DNA of 64,000 nucleotides from the NCBI GenBank assembly GCA_963693285.1, contig OY848929.1, forward strand, positions 2,358,501 through 2,422,500. The letters are read 5' to 3'. The position numbers and the translations under genes are program-made. Every line of letters begins with the position of its first letter. The first letter of the stretch is position 1. This document shows, piece by piece, positions 12,012-23,602 of the stretch. The notes beneath the pieces are model-generated. The model ran no database searches. It saw nothing but the letters and a program-made list of their open reading frames with translations, and was not told the origin of the DNA. The DNA is from Xestospongia muta (taxonomy: Eukaryota; Porifera; Demospongiae; Haplosclerida; Petrosiidae).

Positions 12012-15000
12012 TTATGTATCTTTTTGTTCAAGTTTTTGGGATATAAAACTATGGAGACTTGAGAGTAACAAATGAAGTTTTTGTTCACATTTACAAGATG
12101 AGGACACTGGTTGAGATGACACGATAGAATAATTATCTGGAGTACTACTAGTTGGTGAAATTACAGGAGAAAATAGTTCACTTGATAGAGGAGAGGTATT
12201 AACGTCGTCAGAAGAATTACCTCTGGTGTCTTCAAATTCAGGAATATCATGCAATTCTTCACTATGCTGAGTATCTTCTAGATCTTTGGAAGGAGTTCTT
12301 TTGTAACTAGTTTCAATAGAGTCACCAAATCCTGAGTCATTTGTACCTTTACGAGAACGAAACATTGGTTTCTTCTTACCACCACTACGTTGAGGTGTTT
12401 TATGCAATGGTGATTTTTCCATTAAGAACTCTAAAGTATTCTTTAAGTCGTCAAGTATAGCTTCATCTCTCTTTGGTGACTCTATGACAGTCCATTGTTG
12501 AACTTTAACTTCTTCCTTTAGTTTTGCTATCTCTTCTTTCATTTGGTCAAACTCTTCTTGAAATTGATGCTGATTTTTCCGAGACTGTAATTTAAGATCA
12601 GGAGACCCTCTTTTCTTTTGGGGTTCCGTAAGACCTTCAAGATAAACAACTCGTTCCATTATTTTATGACTCTCTTTAATTCCAGTGCTGATATCAGCAT
12701 TTAAACGAATTATATTTTCTGATAACAATTCAAGCTCAGCTACTTTGGTTTTGAGAGCTTCTTTTTCTGATTCCAATGTTTCTATATATTGCACAATGTC
12801 TTGTTGGAATATTGTGAAATCATCCAAAAACGGTTGCAGAGCTTCAGAAAGACCTTCAACGTATGTACCATTAGAAATCAATTTATCTTTTATGATGATA
12901 GTGTCAGAAATGATTTGTTTGAAGTCTTTTTCAAGACGTTTTATGACAGCAGACTGTTTTCCTAAAACACTTTCTCCATTCCCCAAACCAAAAGCCAATA
13001 GAGACTCCTAAAAGATTAAAATTTGTATTTGTAATTTTTTAACATACAAAATAGAGAAATGACAATATAAACATTATATATTATAACTAAGTTATCACTA
13101 TTACTTTTCACAAAATATCATCAAAATGATAACCACTGTATTAGAGGGGTTTGTGAGAACTTAGGAAATATAATAGACTGAGGAGCTGCCTACATTGGTA
13201 GCAAGAAACTAAAGTTTGTTTGTATTGAGTTCATCTCTTAGAAAACATCAACGTTCATAGCCACATCCAGAGTTGTAAGCCTACTATTAACTGTGTGGAC
13301 TAATTTTAGCAATTTTAGAAACTGCCATAAAAATTGTTAAAATCATAGATACTAAAAATTATATTTCAAAAAATTGAACTGGGCATGGCTCAGAAAGTTG
13401 CTAAGTTAGTAATAAATAAATCTGAATGTTAGTAGATTTAATTAATAGATACTGAAACCAATTGATTCAGTTATATTGTGCAGTATAGGCATTAACAAAA
13501 GCAGAGGTCAAACAGACTATAGTATCTCTGTAATAATTAAAAGATGACAGTATGATTTATGGTATATATATCTGTTGTCTTTAATTAAACACTAGTAACG
13601 ACATATATGTGGCCATCTTAATCGGAAAGCTCATAAAAGTTGGTATGTAGAAGTAAAATTATTGTCCTTCCTGCATACAATTTTTTGTAGACTTCCTGTT
13701 TAAGATGGCCATGTGGCAATATTATACACAAGTGTGGTAATTCAAAATTTTTTACACAACAAGATCCCTTTTGTCGAATTTGGTCACATATATTATTATG
13801 ATATCTTTACTGAGACACTATTTTGAGTATACACTATAACAGAGCTAAAGTCTCCTCTGGGATCTAGTAAAGGTAATATATGAAATTTGATTAATTATGA
13901 TAAGTGATTGAGGAAGCCACATATAGTCACAATCAAAGGAACAAATGCTCGTGTTTTGACTATAATCTAAAGATTATCAGACTTTCAAAATCCATAGGTA
14001 CTGAGTTATAGAGTCATAAATCAGTCCCACCTTGAATAGCATCAAATAGCTTTGTACAGGCAAGATATCATAGAACCCTGAAGTAGAATCTGATTGGTCA
14101 ATTGTAATTTAATTATAACCTTTACTAGATCCTTCTAGTGCACCAACAAAGAGAAGGGTCTAGCAGCTAGACTCTAGCTCAACACAGTTCATACGTTGTC
14201 CTTATAAAGGACATACAAATGTGAGGGAGAAAGTACCAAAATCATATAAGGAAAATGAGATTATACAGGCTAATAGTGTTATACTGATAAGAAAATACAA
14301 ATATGGATGTCTGTCATTCTTTTACTCCATAACAGGTAGTGCTGTTGAGTCATAGGAAACATGTGATTATAAGACCTGAGTATTTCTCTACAAAGATATT
14401 TAATCTAACGTCTATAGATAATAAATTAAGTACAAACAGAATCAAAATAGATATTTTATTATGGTATAAAGTATATTAGATCATGTTACAGTTTATCTAA
14501 TAAAGTATTATGCTCAACAAGACTGTAATACCAGGATTATGACAGTTGATAGTATGATCAGAACAGGCTAGGACGAGACTGTAGAATTATTCATAAGAAA
14601 AGTATCAATGTATATTAGTATAAGAAAACATTTCACTCTAGCTACATCTAATAGGGAGAAGCTGGAATAATGCTCACAGAAGCATATATTGTATTGTATA
14701 CTCAATGAAACCTTCCAGTGGCTGTCTAGAAGTCCTGAGTTTGTAGGGTACAATGTCAGAACATTTTAATTTGAGCTAATTAATTTCGTGATTTTGATAG
14801 CATTAGCTACAGTATAGTCTGGGTACATTTATGAAGACTTACTGGAGTCTGGGAAAAGGTCTGATTCTATAAAACAACATCTAGATTTGTCAAAAATTGC
14901 TTGAAAAGACAACTCAAATTAATTCCATGTTAATTATCACTTCAGCTCTCTTCTGGTATCAAGAAGTCATCTGGGTCTAGTTATATACCCTATACAAGTC

Positions 15001-15328
15001 TATGACTAAAAGTTTGAGAGTTTTCTACATACACATTATCTCATACAATATATATATATATAACTATATATATATATTATATAATATATATACATAATAT
15101 GTATATATATGTATATATATTATATTACAAGTTAGTAAAAGTAGTGTTACACGTTATGTATATATATTATATATACATAACGTGTAACACTACTTTTACT
15201 AACTTGTATTGGGTATTTATGACTTGTCTTGTTTTGCAACTTACATTTAAAGAGCCTTCAGAACACTGGAGAGAGTCACTGACAATCATGTAACCTTCGT
15301 TGACGTACGTCGTATCTTTACTAGTCAT
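12012..15328 (-). CDS. Coiled-coil protein, family gene D (2 exons, 359 aa)
   Basis: Exon 1 is 15328-15245 (28 codons, ending CSEGSLN, donor GTAAGT). Exon 2 is 13007-12012 with acceptor ttttAG. Phase 0 agrees, giving 359 residues. The pairing of these distant exons is supported by a collinear decayed copy: exon 1-like 41207-41139 and exon 2-like about 40215-39830. The protein has coiled coils over about residues 45-235, a basic KKK and RSRKG region, an NDSGFGDSIE motif, Ser-rich acidic sequence and a C-terminal helix ending FISQKLEQKDT, which matches the C-termini of E and F. The 2.2-kb intron holds the 13068-14415 repeat and a perfect 41-bp palindrome. No known family recognised. The DSGFGDS motif fits a beta-TrCP-type phosphodegron pattern (inference). 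Confidence 0.75.
13068..14415 (+). repeat. Second copy of the 6790-8045 segment, within the gene D intron
   Basis: Collinear with 6790-8045 over its length, in the same orientation. It is absent from the corresponding position of the decayed D/E duplicate (40215-40320), so it was either inserted into D or lost from the duplicate. 14416-15125 is otherwise AT-rich. Within it, about 14900-15060 matches 40350-40545 of the duplicate. Confidence 0.75.
15126..15208. repeat. Perfect 41-bp inverted repeat with a single central base
   Basis: I checked the pairing base by base: every position from 15126 to 15166 pairs with 15208 down to 15168 around T15167. The outer part is ordinary mixed sequence (ACAAGTTAGTAAAAGTAGTG), and the inner 16 or so bases are TA-rich. 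It lies in intron 1 of gene D, 36 bp beyond the exon 1 donor, next to a (TA)n tract at about 15046-15117. Confidence 0.95.
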
Positions 15329-15511
15329 TCGATCACCTCTCCTTACTGGCTAGATTTTATCAAAGTAATTAAATATTCATAGCATTATTATTATTATTAT
15401 TATGAATAATTATTATTATACAAAGCTGTTAAACACAAATAATTCTCATGGAGAACAAAATACTAAAATACACAAAGGTTTGTACATTTTATCAGTAATA
15501 TAAAGCTGAGG

Positions 15512-18500
15512 TCACTGACACTCTACTAGTTTATCAGAAATAAATGTACGTATTTTAGTGAGAAATTTTAAAAAATGGTCGTTATCACCACTAGTGTGAT
15601 AAGAGTCATGTTTATTATATAATGGAGTACTGGTGCTGGCAATGCCAGGTACATTAGCAGCTGTAGGAGATTTTAGAACATCAAAATCAGCCTCAGAAGA
15701 AATAGGAGAAGCAATAGAAAATACAGCACTATCACGTGCTCCTGCTTGTGAAGAGCTTTCCATTGAAATTTGACTTTGAAAACTTTTGTATTCTGAGCCT
15801 GAACTATAACTACGACTACGACTTCTTGATAAACGTTGAATGGGTTGGGTGCTTGATTGTACTTCCTCTAGAAAGCTGTCTATTAAGTCTCTTAGTTCTT
15901 TCAAAAGAGAATTGTCTTGTTCTTTATTTAAATGTACGTCAGCATTCTCTGTAGCTTTTGGAGCTGGTTTTTCTTCTATACTGCTATCTAGCAATTGATT
16001 GGTTGGAGTAGATCGAGTGGGGTTTAGAACTTGATCAATGCTCTCAACCTTTGTCTGTAAGTTCTGTAAATCAGGAGAAATGTCATCATCAACCTTTTTA
16101 GACAAAGATTGAAAATTGTTCTCAGAGTTTGTCTCGACCTGGCTAATTTTGTCCCCTAATGCATCAACTTGTGTTTTTAGTTGAGGAAGGGATTGTGTGA
16201 TGTCATTCACCTTCTCTGATAGGGACTTGATATCATTCTGAGAACTTTCAACAGATTGCTTCATTTTTGTTTGAGCTCCAGCAAATTCAGCTACTTGATC
16301 CATACACTGTTTTAAACCTGCTTTGATCGATGACAGTTGAGGACTCATGCTATGGTTGGTAGCTTCTAGTTGTTTTACTGTATCTTGTACTTCAATAACA
16401 GTTCTTATTACAAGACTGAGGTCTTGATTAAGACGTTCAACTGCACGAGATAATTTCGCAATCACATCTTCTGAATTGCCATCACCAACGATCATAATAG
16501 ATTCCTAAAAATTGACAAAGGAAAGTGATGGTCAGAGTAGATGTGAGGAATAATGGTCAACAATGCATAGCACAGTAAAAATACTATATTTAAAGTAACC
16601 TGATGTGTGTGATATATTATCATGACTGTAGTGTTATTATAATATTTTATTATTATTATTCATTGATTATGTTAGCTAATTAATTTCTAATATATAATCA
16701 TGATTGATTTAGGAGAACACATGTCGAAATTTGGTATCAAGAGAAGAGTCTACATTCTGTTGCCATCGACTGTATTCAGGAACTATAAACATTATAACTG
16801 GCGTCAAGACACATAATCCTTTTGTAAACTACCTCAAACTTATAGTGATCATTTATTGTCTTTCTTCGGACATGAAGGCCTGAATTTGTGTCAAAATACT
16901 CAAGTAAAACTTTGTCAAACTTAGAATGGCCAAAGAAAGGCTAAGCTGTCACTTTTTTGTCAGTGAATTTATACAGATTGATTCACATGCATGCTGTGTT
17001 AGTTCAGACAGTACTTTCATTGTACTATGTAACGTTTGAGATACTTCTCCTCTATTATCTATTCTTAATGAGGGTAACAAGCACTTCAGATGTGGATTAA
17101 ATTCTATATTAGACAAATTTTGTGAGCAGGTTTCTGAACAATTGATCTAAATATAATATCTGTGAACACCAATAATTGTTTATACTGACACTTTATTATC
17201 TACTTGAAAGAATGAATACCATGTTATACAGATATCATACTTCTTTGGTGTATAAAGTACCAGAATAGAGGAGGAAAAAATTTGGAGACTCTGAAATTGT
17301 AGGCTGTCTTACATGAAATGGGTGTGACTAAGAACCAAAATTTAGTAAATAAATTTAATTTCTAGCAAATGCTGCCTGTTCAAGACAACATGGACATCTG
17401 TTCTTGATAAAAGCTACTGTTTGGAGATTCTTCGGCCTTATACAGTCATTTCAAAGATGAAAGATGAGATTGTTACCATATCATAGCAACAATATGATGA
17501 CTGGGCCTACACAGATCGATGTAGGAGCATTTTGTATTAACAGAGTCTCCATATGTTTCCCTATTCTAGAAATGTCAGACAACATGAGACTAAGTCAAAA
17601 CCATATGTTCTCCTGTCAATAGTGGTCTAGTAAAGCTTTGTGAGTAATGTTCCATCAAATGTTAACACATTAAGCTTTAATAGTCATTGATAAGTTAAAT
17701 CCTTGAATTGGACTCTGAACCTTTTCCACAGGTGGGAGGGGCTGGCTGCACTGGACTAAGTGAACTTTCTATGCTTTCATTGACAACAATAGCTTTTGAT
17801 AACAGCACAATGGATATAATAATATAAACCAGACCCTTCCCTCTAAGGGATAAGAGGCTAGACAGCCTACATGTGGTCTCGTGTGGGAAAGAATGCCTAG
17901 GAAACTGTGTAGAATAAGTTTGGTGTTATAGAAAGCTAAGTGGTACTAATGAAAATGAACACGCCACAATGTTATCACTACCTTAGCAGGAGTGTATGAA
18001 CATCACAAAGCGATGTGAAGGAGTGTCCAACTTGCATTATATTTCTATTCTAACCACTGTCAAAACACGGTCAGGAATTATTCCATATAAAGAAAATACA
18101 CTTACGTAGCATAAGTACTATTAAGTACGTGACGAAGCAACGAATATTATTACTATCAGCAATGGAGAGTAAAATGAAGAAACTAAGAAAGAAGTTATAT
18201 ACATCGAGAAACATTTAAAGATTTGGACTTGGAGGTTATGGATTATTAAGTCATTAAAGAAATGGAAACTGTTGAACAACATAATTATATCTCTTTATTC
18301 AACAAGACGAGTTCTCTGTCACTACATGAAGACTAATCTCAGGCTAGGGAAGTTGCTGGAGTTCTTACAGAGAGCTTTTTGCGGCTATTACAAGGGTAAC
18401 GAACATTTTGGTTGTTTCCTTGCTGCATGAAATAAAGAAATAGGCACTTTGGCTTGTGACACTTTCTCCACACAGTGGTGTGGTGCAACTAAACAGAGTA

Positions 18501-19216
18501 GCTTTTGCCATATAGATTCACTGCTCCATGAATTGTGAAAAAAAGAAAATGTCATATGGGATTGGTCATGAAATTATGGAAGCTGAGGATGGACATTCCA
18601 ATTCCTATTTCTTTTGTGCACCTTCACGTATTTAAAAATTCCAATTAACAACCCAGTTGATGAGTTCCAATGTCCTATTCCTTATTCCATTCTCAGCACA
18701 TGCATCATTTCTAGGCTCTTCTTGGTACTTAATAAAGTGTGGAGCACGAGTACCACAAACCGTCTCTTAGAATTGAGCATCAACAAGATCTTTCCAGTTG
18801 GATTAGGTTCCTGATTTTGATTGTAGGTCTGCTATTTACGAAAGCTGAGGATGGAAATTATAATTCCACATAACCCCGTTTAATTTAAATAGGAATTTGA
18901 ATGTCCATCCTTGGCTTCCATATGAAATACCCAAATATTGCATTCCTGTTTTGCAAAGTTTTTCGACACAGTTCCCCAGACATTCTTTCCCACCCTAGAA
19001 TGTCTGGCCACATGAGACTAGTCTATACTAGACTATGGCTAAACCTCCATACAAATGTCTATTTACTGTGTTTCTTATAAGTCATGATGTTATGAGAGAA
19101 GGTAAATGTCATCTTATTGGGTGTTTTATATACACTCTTATGATACCCAAATGACTAACCTGAGGATGAGTCTCACGTTGACCTTCAGTGAGGTAATCAT
19201 CAATCTGTTCAGTCAT
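15512..19216 (-). CDS. Coiled-coil protein, family gene E (exon 2 ORF 327 aa)
   Basis: The large exon runs 16505-15512 with a tttttAG acceptor. Its own ATG at 16495 opens 327 codons: coiled coil over about residues 10-175, an SRSRSYSSGSEYKS motif near 226-239, Ser-rich sequence and a C-terminal helix ending FISDKLVECQ. A first exon is visible at 19216-19160 (19 codons, ending ETHPQ, donor GTTAGT), matching exon 1 of the decayed copy at 43247-43194. Here, however, the junction is one base out of frame: read in phase 0, exon 2 meets TGA after seven codons. So either translation starts at 16495, another first exon exists, or this allele carries a one-base insertion. The 2.6-kb intron contains several repeats and no other gene that I can see. 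Confidence 0.65.
18574..18925. mobile_element. MITE-like element with about 35-bp inverted ends
   Basis: The left end (ATGGAAGCTGAGGATGGACA...) and the reverse complement of the right end (ATGGAAGCCAAGGATGGACA...) match over about 35 bp with few differences. ATGAAAT flanks both sides (left 18566-18572), a possible 7-bp target duplication. It sits in the gene E intron and has no coding capacity. Confidence 0.6.
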
Positions 19217-19453
19217 TTCTCAAACAAGTGCAGAGGAAAGAACGAACCAATCAACAAGTGAAATGGGATTATAATCAATTTTAATTTTCCAAATTCATTT
19301 CAGCGCCTAATCCAGTTATCCGTCAAAACAATGTTCACGTGATCAAAATTAGCTCCTCCTATCTATTAGGCACGTGTTATACACTCCGCCTATTCAACAA
19401 TTTCAGAGAATGCACTTTTATCTCCTGCTCGAATCGTCTCTCAGCTATTGAAA
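19217..19453. promoter_or_regulatory. Putative bidirectional promoter upstream of gene E
   Basis: A TTCACGTGATCAAA box (E-box CACGTG) followed by TTAGCTCCTCCT and a CACGTGTTATACACTCCGCC block lies at 19333-19392. The same series occurs at 43346-43400 between the decayed E copy and SEC23IP. On the plus side a 37-codon ORF (19454-19566) starts at ATG, but I cannot show that it is a gene. Confidence 0.45.
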
Positions 19454-19696
19454 TGAGCAGACCCATAGTGGATGACCTATTAGCTCTTGAAAAGAGTGTC
19501 CATATTTTTGATGCATTTTCAAATTCAGAAGTATTAGTAATTGTCCCAATAATCTGTGCTTTGTGAGAATCAGAGATTGTAAACCATCTTTTTAGTAAGG
19601 CAACAAGACTTTGTCAGATATGCATGGTTAGTTAATTGTGGTTAGAGCATTTTAATTTCTTGTGTTACATACAGTGATACAGTGATCCCACAATAC

Positions 19697-19883
19697 GGGT
19701 GCTTCTTGATGTAACTTGACTGATGATGTAACAACATGTCCTATGATGACATCACTTGTGTCATAGAGAGTTAATAATGTTAGGTTTGGTTTAGGGTTTA
19801 GGTGATGTCATCAATATGATGACGTCATTATGTGTCATTTCATTATGATGTCATCATAGTCAAGTTACACCAACAACCATCCC
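19697..19883. mobile_element. Small MITE with inverted ends
   Basis: The left end (GGGTGCTTCTTGATGTAACT) and the complement of the right end (GGGATGGTTGTTGGTGTAACT) are related, and the TGTAACTTGACT core is identical. The inside is rich in ATGATGTCATC and TGACGTCA-type repeats. No coding potential. Confidence 0.6.
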
Positions 19884-20089
19884 ACAACACTGGGGGAAAG
19901 ATGTTCAGATGAGCTAGCAATGTGTCTTATTTGAGAGATAGAAAAAAACTGTTACTACAAGACACAAAGAAAGGACAAAATATGGCATGAGAGAGCCTGC
20001 CAATCCATGGTTTGAATTGTTATCTGATTTCTTCAGGTAAATATAGCACTAAGTATAATTGTGTCTACCTAAAGTGAAAAACTCTTCTT

Positions 20090-21493
20090 ACAACAGATCT
20101 ACACAAGTTGAGATTTTTTACACCCTTCTTCAGGGTGCATACAAATACATGCTCTGTCAATTTATGGACTCTAGAAATACATCTGGAAAGAAGATTTTAG
20201 CCAAAATATCAGCATTTCCGCATGTGGTTTTTCAAATTGAGTATGTGACAACATATCTTATCCTTTGTAAGAAGGCATTTCAAAGCATGGATGCAAATGG
20301 CATTGTTCATTGTTCCATGTTGTTTAACAAACTCTGAAACAGTCCTGGTACCTTCTCTTTAAGGTATATGTATAAATGCACAAAATCTACATTGTTGGTA
20401 TTTCTGTTATATTTTCCAAACCCTCTATTATATCCCCTTGTCTCTTGATGGTATCACGGACATTAGATCCATACGCAATGAGTTAATACAATCTACTGCT
20501 GAATATATGGCAGAATATTTTCAGAGGTTGAAGACACATCTCTTTCTTCATATTGCTGATCACTTCACAGATTTTGGTCCATCTGATTGCTACAACACAG
20601 AAAGGTATATTTTGAGATGGAAGTAATGTAGACTGTACATAATTGATGTATATGTGAAGCATTTAATTCACTAATGAAGACTCGGGACATATATGGTAAT
20701 AGACATTTACCCAGCAAAGACATTGCATATAATTTTGCTGTCTTAGAGCACTTACGATTTATTTGTAGTGGTGGATATTATCATGAGACAAAGTGAGTGA
20801 ATAAACCTAATATATAAACTAAATATGATGTTGCATATTAATAACAAGGAGGTATGGGCAAGGACTTGAAGACCTTTATAACAGTCCTCAAGTACAAACA
20901 TACTTGAATTCTATTCCTCTCAAACGTCTTTATCAAGATAAGCCAATTTATGCCTCTGGAACTTTAAGGAAGGTACATAAAGGCAATAGATATTTATTTA
21001 CCATACATACTAATACATAGTTGAAGCATAGAACTGTTCCATGTAAATTGCTCGATGTTCCTACTTCAACATTGTTCAATGCTTCATCCGTGTCTCTTAA
21101 AGCTTATCTCTGTGATTTCAATTGTAGCATACTTCTTCATAGCTCCCTGACATTTGACTCTAATATCCTCAGCTATCAAGCTGTCGTATCACAGCAAAAA
21201 GTCATAGTCAACAGAGGGGACTTTGTCAAAGTTAACAGTGCAGATGTAAGGTCATAATTTTGTAACTACTCTTTATTACTAGTTATTAATCTTAGGTGTC
21301 TTATGGAATTTTGTTAGCTAGTTTCAATGATCTGGGAACATCCAATGATATTTGTATTGTGAGGAAGCTGAAAATACAAGCCACAATAAATGGACCACCT
21401 CTACTTATAGAGTTTGATTGTACACTTCTTGAACTCACAACTATCACTTGTTTGTTTTATCCTCTTCCTCTATTATGTATTCTGTGTCAGTAG
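20090..21493 (+). CDS. KDZ-like transposase-related protein, C-terminal part, multi-exon
   Basis: Several plus-strand exons line up. An open stretch runs 20090 to about 20337 and another about 20420-20604, with FGPSDCYNTER. Next come EAFNSLMK...GNRHLPSKDIA (about 20657-20791), 20852-20970, 21022-21246 and 21296-21493. The last three junctions agree in phase: donor GTGAGT near 20792, donor GTACAT near 20971, donor GTAAGG at 21247. The FGP...NTERxEAFN...R..GNR..PSKDIA string resembles the C-terminal region of KDZ-type transposases of fungi and animals. The junction near 20605-20655 has no clean acceptor, and the stretch 20090-20337 ends in TGA, so this copy may be broken. The N-terminus is not identified. 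A host gene derived from a transposon is the alternative. Confidence 0.45.
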
Positions 21494-22190
21494 CTCATGT
21501 GTGTAGTAGTTTGTGTCATATTGTAGGCAAAAGGTTTGTGCATGACTATTCAAATATTTGAACATTTACTGTATTTGTAGTTATAATTTTGAAAAGATGA
21601 CACTATTAAAAAATTATGAATATTCATTGCAAGTTGTATCGTACTGTATCATATTAGTTGCATGTTCTATTGTAATCATACTGTATCAGTTCTGATTGTT
21701 CAAGCTGAATCTGGACACTGCCCCAAGATGCCATATCATATGTAACTAATATGATTTGAATGCTAATCTCTATTACTAAGTAGTATTAGTAATAGGCATG
21801 TCTCACTACATCATGTTTTCATTAAATCTTTATAGAGTATATTGTCCACCTATAAAGAAGGCTGCACATAAACAAAGAACCGTGCTGACTCAACGTATTT
21901 ATTGTATCTATTTAAAATATATATAAAAATAAAAAGATGTCTATAATTTATCATTATACTTTATTATAAAGTCAGAGATTTCTACACACAAAATCATTGT
22001 TTTATACAATATAGTGTTACTCTTTTACTACCTTAGGCAATCATGAACATAATTATAAGTGACCATAGATACTTCAATTACTTATTACAAGTGAAGAAAT
22101 ACTTTCTATAAGAGAATAAAGTACACACACATTATGTGACAATGCATTCTATAACAAATGATAAACATTATTGTAGTAATAGAAAAAAGG

Positions 22191-22985
22191 TCACTGATCT
22201 ACGTCTAGTAGTTTATCAGCAATAATTTTTCGTATTTCCTTAAGAAAATGGAGTTTGTCTTTCTCGTTATGATAAGAATGATGCTTAGAAAATGGAGTAC
22301 TGGCACTGCCAGGAGCATCAGCAGCTGTAGGAGATAGTGGTAACTCAAAACCAGTCCTAAAAGAGCTGGGAGAAGCAAGAAACACAGCATTGTCCTGTTC
22401 TGTTATATGCATTGAAGAATATTCAAAGGAACTTTGACTTTGTAAACTCTTGTAGTCTGAATCTGAACTATAACTACGACTACGAGTTCTTTGATAACTA
22501 GGTTGACGTTGAAGTGGTTTTACTTCTTCAAGATAACTGCCTATTAAATCTCTTAATTCTGTCAAAAGAGGGTAGTCTTGAGCCATATTTAAATCTCTAG
22601 CATTCTCTCCAACATTTGAGGCTGGTTCCTCTTCAATACTGTTGTTTACCAATTGATTGGATGGAGTAGACCAGATTGGAACTTGATCAATACTCTCGAC
22701 CTTTGTCTGCAATTCATCTATTTTCTTAGATAAAGATTGAAATTTGTTCTCGGAGTCAGTCTGAAGCAAGTTAATTTTATTTTCCAATACAATAACTTGT
22801 GCTTGCATATTACTAATATTAGGGAGAGATTGGGTAATGTCAACCATCTTCTCTGATAAGGACTGGATATCATTGTGAGAGCTTTCCATAGATTGCCTCA
22901 TCTCCATTTGATCAGCAGTAAGCTTAGCTACTTCATCAAAACACCGTTTTAAATCTGCTTTTATGGGTGAGAGTTGAGGACTCAT
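22191..22985 (-). CDS. Coiled-coil family gene F, N-terminally truncated relative of E
   Basis: From an ATG at 22985, 264 codons align throughout with gene E from MSPQLS onward: coiled coil, SRSYSSDSDYKS motif, Ser-rich region and a C-terminal helix ending IADKLLDVDQ. The frame stays open upstream to 23165, but that leader is unrelated to E and reads like intergenic sequence. The first 48 or so residues of E and the usual first exon are missing. The downstream flank (about 21960-22190) also matches 41290-41450 next to the decayed E copy. It could be a truncated pseudogene, or a gene with a new start. Nothing shows expression. Confidence 0.45.
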   Translation of the reverse strand: MSPQLSPIKADLKRCFDEVAKLTADQMEMRQSMESSHNDIQSLSEKMVDITQSLPNISNMQAQVIVLENKINLLQTDSENKFQSLSKKIDELQTKVESIDQVPIWSTPSNQLVNNSIEEEPASNVGENARDLNMAQDYPLLTELRDLIGSYLEEVKPLQRQPSYQRTRSRSYSSDSDYKSLQSQSSFEYSSMHITEQDNAVFLASPSSFRTGFELPLSPTAADAPGSASTPFSKHHSYHNEKDKLHFLKEIRKIIADKLLDVDQ

Positions 22986-23602
22986 GCTATCAAAAAGATA
23001 GCAGTGACCTGCTGAGGTAGTTCCCCTGTTTCGTAATCCTCCTGTTTCAACTCCACCCAATGCATGGAGAAAACAACTAACACTCAGCAGTATATGAATG
23101 TATAGATGGTCTAACCAATTGATGGAATTAAGGTTACAGGGGTGTCTCATTTTTAGTAAAGTCATACTATTCCTTTCAAATTCTTATTGTTGACAAAAAC
23201 CAAGTCAGTTTCTTGTACTTTTTTGTTTGTTCTAACCCCCTTTCCTTCTCTCCCTAGGTAGTAAACTGTGGATCAAACTACTTTTGTTAAACCTAAAAGG
23301 CAACACATTGTGGGATGAACTGTACTAAAGTAGACAGTTACTATTAATAGTTGCAGACTTGCAGGTCATATATCATGATAACATCATAGTCTTAATATAG
23401 CCATATCTTGTTGGTTCAGTTGTATTTTATTTTTGACATACACAGAAGTACTTAGTCACCACTATTATGGGAAATTTTATTACGATTTCAGGCTTCAATT
23501 TTGTGTCTTCAGATTGAAGTTTCCCTGTACTAGTAATTGTTATTTAACGTGTAAAAGAGTTGCAATTGTTTTACAAAACATTTATTAGTTTTTAAATTTA
23601 TA

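Noticed and set aside
19454..19566. 37-codon ORF starting MSRPIVDDLL beside the gene E promoter
   Set aside because: Its position opposite a possible bidirectional promoter is suggestive, but there is no conserved partner exon or domain, and it does not clearly join the KDZ-like exons.
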